Positions 57,440 through 64,000 of a DNA stretch of 64,000 bases are shown one piece after another. The stretch comes from Telopea speciosissima. Its lineage: Eukaryota; Streptophyta; Magnoliopsida; Proteales; Proteaceae. Position numbers and translations under genes: made by a program. The notes beneath the pieces are model-generated. The model ran no database searches and was not told the origin of the DNA. It worked only from the letters and a program-made list of their open reading frames with translations. Numbering within the stretch: position 1 is the stretch's first letter; each line of letters opens with the position of its first letter. The stretch spans positions 69,930,984-69,994,983 of the forward strand of contig NC_057919.1 in assembly GCF_018873765.1 (NCBI RefSeq), written 5' to 3'.

Positions 57440-58573
57440 TGGGATGCTACAGTGTGATATAGTAGCCCCGAGTTCTTGATAAGGACTAGTGAATCAGGTA
57501 AAGAGGCACCAAAGGCTCATGAATGGGTAGATGCAACAAGGATTTCACTAATTCATACCCAAATAGAGGAGTTGCCGAAGTTGAGAGAGTAGACGTGCCA
57601 AAAACTAACCACTTTGCTATTCAGGAGTAATGGTATCCACATTGCTATTCCCCCAACAAATTTCTTGCAACACATGGATCGTCTTAACGTACTTGATCTT
57701 TCTTACAGTGAGATATTGGAATATCTCCCAGATTCCTTGTTATGTTTGGTGAATCTTCGAGTGCTTAAGTTACAATGTTGTGAAAGGTTGAGAGCATTGC
57801 CTGCACTGGGAATGCTCAAACAGCTCCAAGTTTTAGATTTGTGGTGTTGTGAAATGTTAGACCAACAAATCATTGGAGGAGGATCTGAATGCGTGGGAGT
57901 TGTAAGTAATGTAAGATAGTTGGATGTGGGATGGAGCAAAGTTTCATATCCAGTGGGGGTAATTTCTCGTTTGCACAAATTGGAGGAATTGATTTTGTAT
58001 GAAGCGGATAAAATAAAATGGAGGGTGAAGAGTGTTGCTGAAGAAGAAGAAAAATGGGATATTAGGAGTACTACTGGGTCGTCTGATGATTGTGAAGGAC
58101 AAAGCGAGGATAAGGAGAAGGAGGAGAAGAGAAGTGGTGGGTCGTCTACTACTTCTACTACTACTAGTAGTAGTGTCGACAATGACTCCATCATCCGCAA
58201 TATCAACATTGATGTGGAGGAGTTGTCGCACTTGACCTCTTTAACATCTCTTTCCATTTGCTTCCAAGATATCATTATTTCTGATTGGTTCAAACCTTTG
58301 GCGAAGAAGATGACACGGTTGAAGCTGAGACGTTGCACAGTTATAAAACAAGATGCTCTACAAACTTTCAATGAATCCCAAAATCTACGGGAGTTGAGCA
58401 TTGAAGATTGCCTGGGTGTGACATGTTTGCCCTCACGTGTTGAAGGTAATGTTTATATAAGGAATTGTGAGGACTTGGAGGTGGTGTTGGATGGAGCGGA
58501 TCACCATCAAGATTCCTTCAAGTGGTTAGAACTAATAAAATTGCAAAAATTGAAAAGGATATGCTATGGATGA
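57440..58573 (+). pseudogene. LRR fragment of a CC-NBS-LRR disease-resistance gene
   Basis: One reading frame runs from about 57470 (FLIRTSESGKEAPKAHEW) through ATRISLIHTQIEELPKL and leucine-rich repeats (RLNVLDLSYSEILEYLPDSL, LVNLRVLKLQCCERLRALP, LQVLDLWCC) to 58573. This is the segment that follows the NB-ARC domain in RPS2/RPS5-type CNL receptors. In-frame TAG codons lie at 57590-57592 and 57917-57919, and the frame otherwise continues. An acidic, Ser/Thr-rich insert (about 58030-58200) splits the repeats. The coiled coil and NB-ARC are absent: the DYW-class PPR gene occupies that side. The C-terminal end also looks short. So it is a truncated remnant, probably not functional. Confidence 0.8.
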
Positions 58574-59045
58574 TAGAAATAATGCAATGCAATAGCCTAT
58601 GTAAAATTCAACTAGGCTACTACAACTCCACCTGGGCTTTTAATGGAATGATTCTATATATCCAAGATATGTAAGTCACTTATGGACCACTTATCATGTT
58701 TCCTATCATATTTCAAAGAACAGGTTTGAAATGGTTATGTGCAATTGATCATGTAGATTTTAATTTTCAAATGGTTATGACCAATTGATCATGTAGTGTT
58801 TTTGGCTCCTGAAAAATCTGTTCAAATGGTTTCTGCAAAGTGGCTTCTAATTAAGAATATGGGTTAATTGACGTTGACATTTTATTAAACTGAACGGTGA
58901 AACGGAGATCAAAGCCAAACAATCATGAGTCTCACTAGAAAGAATCCAATATATGGTGGCACTCCACAAGAAGTGGAACTAACTCCGATCATAATCAGTC
59001 CCCATTGATTTCGAGGTCCATTAATGCCACGGAGTCTCCACATCC
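58574..59045. other. Intergenic, no gene seen
   Basis: It contains an imperfect two-unit tandem (about 58728-58797) sharing AAATGGTTATG and CAATTGATCATGTAG words. Otherwise AT-rich spacer. Confidence 0.5.
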
Positions 59046-59259
59046 TTGTTAGGGATTTAGTAGAACTCATAATCAAAAGCTAGTTATTAAGGAGAGGGTG
59101 CTTAAGTACCTACAAGTCAACACATCAGGCCACGTGGAAGGCGGAAGTAATAATTCCACATCAGATGTGAGTAGCCCGATATGGAGACTTACAGGTACTT
59201 GGTTACCATGTCCTTAATGACTAACTTTTAAGGATGAGTTCTACACAAGTCCCTAACAA
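59046..59259. mobile_element. MITE with arms of about 72 bp
   Basis: The left end TTGTTAGGGATTTAGTAGAA and the reverse complement of the right end TTGTTAGGGACTTGTGTAGAA pair imperfectly, and similarity continues to GTACCT(A/G)(C/T)AAGTC. Flanking TCC on both sides may be a 3-bp target duplication. Total 214 bp. Confidence 0.65.
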
Positions 59260-60379
59260 TCCTATCTAACTCATAAGCAGAAGGGAAGAACCATTATTGA
59301 ACTCGTCACAACAACCACAACAGTGTAAGCATCCAAAAAATGATGTCAACTGGATGAAAACAATCCTTTTTGTAAAACCATCTCTTTCAAGCATGAATCT
59401 GATTTCTTCCCTCTTTAAACAGTTTAAAATCCAACCACAAAGTTAAATAAAAAGATTTTTTTTCAAAATCTTACTATTAAACATAGGATGAAAACATAAC
59501 TGCTGGACTTACATGGAAGTCTGAAAGAGCTGAAACAATATACTGCATGGCATATGTGTAGCAAGCAATCTGTGTATATGAATATTGGGTGAAGAATTGT
59601 GGAGCTGTCTTACTTAATGAATGTATGAAACTCTGTTGAGCATGATCCTTTTGAAGGATCTAAATTCTTCTAGCTCTGTGGATGAAAAAATAAATATTTT
59701 ACTCAGTTAAGAAAGAAATTTCAATCAAAGACAAAGAGGGAATAGTCTAAATTTCTGAAATTAAAAGATTAGTAAAGATTTTAGAAAAAAGAGATGAATA
59801 TTAGTGAAAATAGAGGAAAAATGACATTTTTTATTTTAGAAAAAAGAGATGAATGTTAGTGAAAATAGAGGAAAAATGACATTTTGCGATGATACAGAGG
59901 AAATCAAATTAAAAAGCCATCAACTAAAAGAAAAAATTTTAGCTAAACAGAACGAGCATCCAAAAGTATTGTTGAAGCAGTTGATCCGATAGCCAGAAAA
60001 CGTGATGAAATATTGCTGCTAAACTGCATACTTAAAGCCAAAACATGGGTTTTGCTGATATAGAATCCATGTTTGCAAGCCATGACACACCCACAAAGAG
60101 AGAGAGAGAGCAGTCTCATGAGAACTGATAGGCTCTTGAACTAAAAGCCAAAGAACCAATCTAAAGAACACTGCACTGCTAACCTAACTATGTGACAGTC
60201 AAGTAGGTAGCTAATCAACACAATAATGTAACTATGCGACTGACGCGCTCGAAAAATATTTGATAAAGTTGCGGACCCAAAAACTGTTTCTTGAATGGCT
60301 ATGATTACTGGTTATGTATGCTTGATAATTCTTTTCTCTTCTTCTGGAGAATTTCTTAGGTTAGGGTTCTTTAATCTTT
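59260..60379. other. Intergenic, AT-rich, no gene seen
   Basis: Apart from the tandem duplication at 59778-59887 (listed) nothing is recognisable. A GA repeat lies near 60096-60110. Confidence 0.5.
59778..59887 (+). repeat. Two-unit 55-bp tandem duplication
   Basis: Units start at 59778 and 59833, both ATTTTAGAAAAAAGAGATGA, and differ at about one position over the shared 52 bp. Recent local duplication. Confidence 0.8.
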
Positions 60380-60826
60380 ATTGAGTTCTGAGGAATTTTG
60401 GGTTTATGGAATTTTCGTCTCAGAGATGATATAACTGTCATGGACCCATCACAGGAATTGAGAACTACAAATTGATCTCCTGGGTCTTGCATATCCATTG
60501 CCAAATTTTATTTCTCTTCTGAGAATGTTATACTGATCAGATGGAACTTGAGGGGCATTCCCAGGGTCCCATGGGAGGCAAAGGGCCAATTTCTGGGGAC
60601 TTTGAGGTATAAATTGGACAGGAATGGGAAAATTTACGAACTCAAAGACGACAATTTGGCATTTAATTTCCCACTGCCATTAAGACTGGCTGCATCCTTG
60701 TTGGATTTTTTTGCTGCCTACCCGGCTAGCCCCAATCCAACATTCTTATGGGAGCCAACAGATGCATACACGTCTACTTGGTTGGAGTTTTATCTTATGC
60801 AGGATGGGTTGGTTACGTCTTCATAA
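60380..60826 (+). pseudogene. DUF2358-family protein fragment, broken
   Basis: Plant DUF2358 proteins are NTF2-like proteins of unknown role, many predicted to be plastid-targeted. The translation shows RDDITVMDP (about 60422), GIENYKLISW in another frame (about 60454), then in the first frame IRWNLRGIPRVPWEAKGQF, YKLDRNGKIYELKDDNLAFN, a PASPNPTFLWEP stretch, WLEFYLMQDGLVTSS and a stop at 60826. As I remember the family, a segment between the IENYK and IRW parts is missing. Two frameshifts break it, and no intron separates the conserved parts, so it may be a processed copy. The product ends where family members end. Family assignment is from memory. Confidence 0.65.
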
Positions 60827-62767
60827 CAGTAGGCATTCGAGGAATTTGGTGATGGACAAATCTTTCTGTATACTCATTATCCAGTTTTTTGAATATGCTT
60901 CAAGCATCATATATCGTATGCTCATATACAGCTCATTAGATAGTTTAGGTATCAGACTAATGTACAAAAGCAGGTATGTTGGAGCATTCATATTCTTCTA
61001 TTTTGTGTAGCTGCAAGAAGTGGATGCATGTTTAGTGAGTTTTACAGTTCAGATGTGTATTGATAAGCATGTTTTGTTAGCACTCCTTGAAAAGCTTTTC
61101 GTTCTCCACCTCACTTCGTTCAAGTCATATATGATGTAAAACTTAAAAATGAGCTTCGTCATGGTTTTACATTTCATTTACCAAAAGAAAAATGATTTTA
61201 CATTTCCACTCTGCTTTCATTACAGAGGTGAACATGATGCTACATATAGATTTTAATATTAAAGATGAATAAGAAAAACATAGGTTATCCAAGACTGCAC
61301 GAGTAGTGTAACCTGATCATTGTTTTGTGATTGTTGTGGCATTTGCAATGTCGATTGATATTGTCGTATCTGTTAATGAAGTTTGGCATGAAAGTGGCTT
61401 TTGACATATGATGCTGTTGAAACATTTCATTTGATTAAATTTGTAGGTAGGTTTTGGGATAGAGCTGGGACAATTACATGTCTTTTTAAAGTTTCCAATC
61501 GATTATTTATGTTTCTTATTTAAAGAGAGGTGGGGATTTGAATTGGGTACCATGTTCCATCTCAGAAACTTATCTTCTGATTGATCCAAGTATTTGAGAG
61601 TTGTTTTTCTAAACCCTCCATTGCAACTCGGGCAAGTCCTCTTTGATGAACATCCAAGTGTTAACAAAGTAATAATGCAGTTCAGGCTTCTTGAAAGAAT
61701 CTAGAGCCAAAAACTACTGAGAGTCCAGGATTGAAGTTGAATTGATAGAACTATTATTGGACCGTGACAGAAGACTGGAAGGAGAGGGATAAATTGCTGT
61801 TTTGGTGACTTTTAGGAATCCTTGTAGAATATTGGCCAAATTTTGAGATTTTGGATTGTGTTTAGATTCAGATGAGGTGGGTTGATAGGGTAAAGGGAAA
61901 AATGAGTCAATGGAGTTGAAATGGTGGAATTTTGATTGGCTTTAAAGTGTGAATGGATTCAACTGTTTGAACAAAAACTCTGTGAAGTTTTATGGGATTT
62001 GGTTTTTAGTTTGAAGTAGGTTGGCTAAAGAAACAAGTAGAACAAGGTTTTGGGGGTTCATGATTATTTCAGTGAAGTATGATGGACAAGTGGACGGTTA
62101 TACTGTAAATAGAAAACAGAAAGAGAAAATAAAGTGAAGTCTTATCAAATACTAATTTTCTCTTGGTTAGACACAGAAACTGAAACACTCCTCCCACTCT
62201 GTGAGAGAATCTCTCACTCACTCCTCTCGCTTTGCCGTAGTACCCATCGGAGACGTCTCCTAGTGCCGCTGTGATCATCACACTACCACCGAGGACTTTG
62301 CTCTCACTCCTCTTGCTTAGAGCAAGTACCCAGCGGAAATGGCTTCACTCCCCTATCTTTTCTCTTGTTGCAACGATTTGGGAAGGTAAGGGGGTTCTTC
62401 TGATCCTATCTGTGGTTCTCTCTCTATCTCTATTAACCAATGAATCCCTAATTTCTTTCCAGATCCATGCTGTGAAGAAGAGGATCCCTACTGCGAAGAA
62501 CACCTGAAATCAAAGAAGAACCTTGCTACGAAGAAGCTCCACCTCTCCTCTTGTTAGTTCATCAAAGAGGAACCCTGGTAAATTTCGATTTCTCTCCACC
62601 TCCCCTCTTTTTTATCTGTTGTTAGTTAATCTATAACTTTGTTAGTTAATCTATAACTCATACATCTTTGTCTTCCATCTTTTTGTATCATGATGCATGA
62701 CCCGATCCCCATTGTATGTTTTTGTTTCTGTGATCTTCTTTTAGAACCTTTCTATGTGATACAATTA
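60827..62767. other. Intergenic, no gene supported
   Basis: Mostly AT-rich. A CT-rich block at 62170-62600 holds a short ATG frame with a plausible GT-AG intron (ATG 62339; donor 62388; acceptor about 62462) but it codes only about a dozen more residues, so I do not call it. A two-unit tandem of TGTTAGTTAATCTATAACT lies at about 62620-62660. Confidence 0.5.
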
Positions 62768-63845
62768 GAGTATGTATGGTAACCTTCCAAAGAATGGATT
62801 CTGGTGTTTTTTCTGATTCTAGGGGCAGAATTGAAACAGATTATGTATGGGTTATCCGGTACGTTTTTGTGATTGTTTGAAATGGACCGGGTGATAAAAT
62901 AGATTCTGGCAAGCTTTTGGTCACATTTTAGAATTAATTCTATCAATTTTTCGGTGAAAAAACATGGACTCAAGTGAATCAGGGGCATTGATGGAATTTA
63001 CCATCAAAACATTACAAATCCTAAAACCTAGCCCATCTTCTCAACTCGACCTCTGCAACTCTCATGTGTCTCGTCCAGCTTGCTTCCCTGAGCGAGCCCT
63101 CTAACGCGCCTTGCTCTCTTCTTCTCGTTCTCTCTCGCGGTTGCGCCGCTCCGAATCTCGTTCTTGTTCTCGCTCGCGGTCACGATCTTGGTCACGGTCA
63201 GTTACTGAGGCCAGGTAGCGTTCTCGCTCATGGTCACGATCTCGGTTTCGCATTCTCGTCCTCTCTCACTCTCACTCTCATTGGAGTTTTAACGGAATTT
63301 CTGTTACTTGGCAGTGTGCACAGATTTTCGACATTTCAGTGGGAATAACAGGTGAGTTGGAATTAGTATTACAACATCTTTTTGGGTTTGGGTGCCCATC
63401 TCTTCCCGACTCTCCTCTCCTCTCCTCTCCATTCATAGTGCTATATCTATATTCTGAACTTGGATATATAATAATAATAATCATATAAAAAAGGATTTTA
63501 GGAGAAGCTGAGCTCGCTGAAGTGGATGGCCCCTTCGTAAAGATCAGTCTCAAAGGTCGGTTCTGGCACAAACGTTCCACAGTTTTAGCTAGGCTTGGTA
63601 ATTACCTGAAGCAGAGGATTCCCCTGAGTTCAACTCTCTCTCTCTCCCCCCAAAAATGGGAATCCAGTCAAATGTATCCCTAAATTATATTATGTGTTCT
63701 GAAAAAAACAAAATCGATTCTAGAATCAGGTTTACCATACAGTATTTGTTGGTACAGGATTACTCTAAATATCCAGAAATAGAAAAAATCGATTCTGACT
63801 CAGAATCAATTTTTTGAAACAGAATGGTTGCCATACATACCCATA
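62768..63845. mobile_element. TIR element of about 1.08 kb, possibly carrying captured sequence
   Basis: The left end reads GAGTATGTATGGTAACC (62768) and the reverse complement of the right end reads GGGTATGTATGGCAACC (63845 side): 15 of 17 bases match. Sub-terminal ATCGATTCT and AGAATCAATTT words recur at the right end and GATTCTGG/GATTCTAGG at the left. No transposase is seen and the target duplication is unclear. The interior 63060-63330 holds an RD/RE-rich coding fragment on the minus strand. Confidence 0.5.
63070..63310 (-). pseudogene. Fragment coding an RD/RE-dipeptide tract, origin unknown
   Basis: On the minus strand one frame reads RMRNRDRDHERERY (from about 63255), then TDRDQDRDREREQERDSERR and NREREREEESKAR, and stops near 63100. 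Just upstream the same frame has TGA-GAG pairs that look like decayed CGA-GAG (Arg-Glu) codons. Such alternating tracts occur in splicing-related proteins such as U1-70K, but which gene this came from cannot be told. It is GC-rich compared with its AT-rich surroundings and lies inside a TIR-bounded element. Confidence 0.45.
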
Positions 63846-64000
63846 GCATCTATTTTATTTGTCTAAACATGGTCCTCATCCCTCATTCCCACTCAAAAAT
63901 GCTTTGATTCAGAAATTTGTGGTTCCTTAATTCATGACAGTCATTGTTTTGTCCCTATCCCAAGTTGAAATGTATTTTCCTTCACTCGATAGAACATGCT
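63846..64000. other. Right edge of the window
   Basis: No gene. A phrase at about 63899-63934 (AAATGCTTTGATTCAGAAAT and onward) is nearly the same as one at about 40139-40174. Confidence 0.5.

Noticed and set aside
57703-58401. Minus-strand 232-codon frame
   Set aside because: Antisense to the LRR fragment; the leucine-rich repeats are on the plus strand.
62339-62507. Short ATG frame with a plausible GT-AG intron
   Set aside because: The spliced product would stop within a few codons of the acceptor and matches nothing.
63064-63348. Plus-strand 94-codon frame
   Set aside because: Mirror of the RD/RE-rich minus-strand fragment; composition follows from the repeats.

Overview
This is nuclear DNA of a flowering plant. 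Two host genes have spliced exons with GT-AG introns, there are two pentatricopeptide-repeat (PPR) loci typical of land plants, and the rest is plant transposons: an L1-type LINE with a DUF4283/zinc-knuckle ORF1, RTE-type LINE tails, Au-type SINEs, hAT, Mutator and MITE families, and Ty3 and probable Copia LTR relics. The species cannot be named from the sequence. No rRNA gene, tRNA gene, CRISPR array or bacterial-type operon is visible.

Layout. 1-2884: no gene seen. 2885-19885: three transposons nested in one another. A Mutator-like element (ends 2885 and 19885, 9-bp target duplication) was hit by an L1-type LINE (3388-19053, target duplication of about 17 bp). The last codons of the LINE's ORF1 were then hit by a Ty3-type LTR element with LTRs of about 3.1 kb (5319-14698, 5-bp duplication). 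20729-21317: a small hAT-type element. 21621-24228: an intact six-exon gene for the HSP90 co-chaperone p23. 24229-29754: intergenic, with a SINE, two RTE tails and several MITEs. 29755-37940: an intact eight-exon gene for a WDR89-like WD40 protein, whose introns hold three SINEs, a short inverted repeat and a candidate solo LTR. 38000-42190: MITEs. 42191-44193 (minus): a decayed E-class PPR gene, with a perfect-TIR element just upstream. 44650-49930: intergenic. 49935-51784: a palindromic fold-back element of about 1.85 kb with arms of about 0.8 kb. 55699-57384: an intact single-exon DYW-class PPR gene, probably an organellar C-to-U RNA-editing factor. 57440-58573: a broken LRR fragment of a CC-NBS-LRR resistance gene. 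60380-60826: a broken DUF2358-family fragment. 62768-63845: a TIR-bounded element that seems to carry a captured RD/RE-rich coding fragment.

The living genes are housekeeping or organelle functions (protein folding, a WD40 scaffold, organelle RNA editing) and show no sign of forming a pathway together. The most informative parts are the dated layers of the nest, the long palindrome, and the possible captured exon near the right end. Exon borders were worked out by eye from frame continuity, splice sites and remembered family sequence; no alignment or database search was run.
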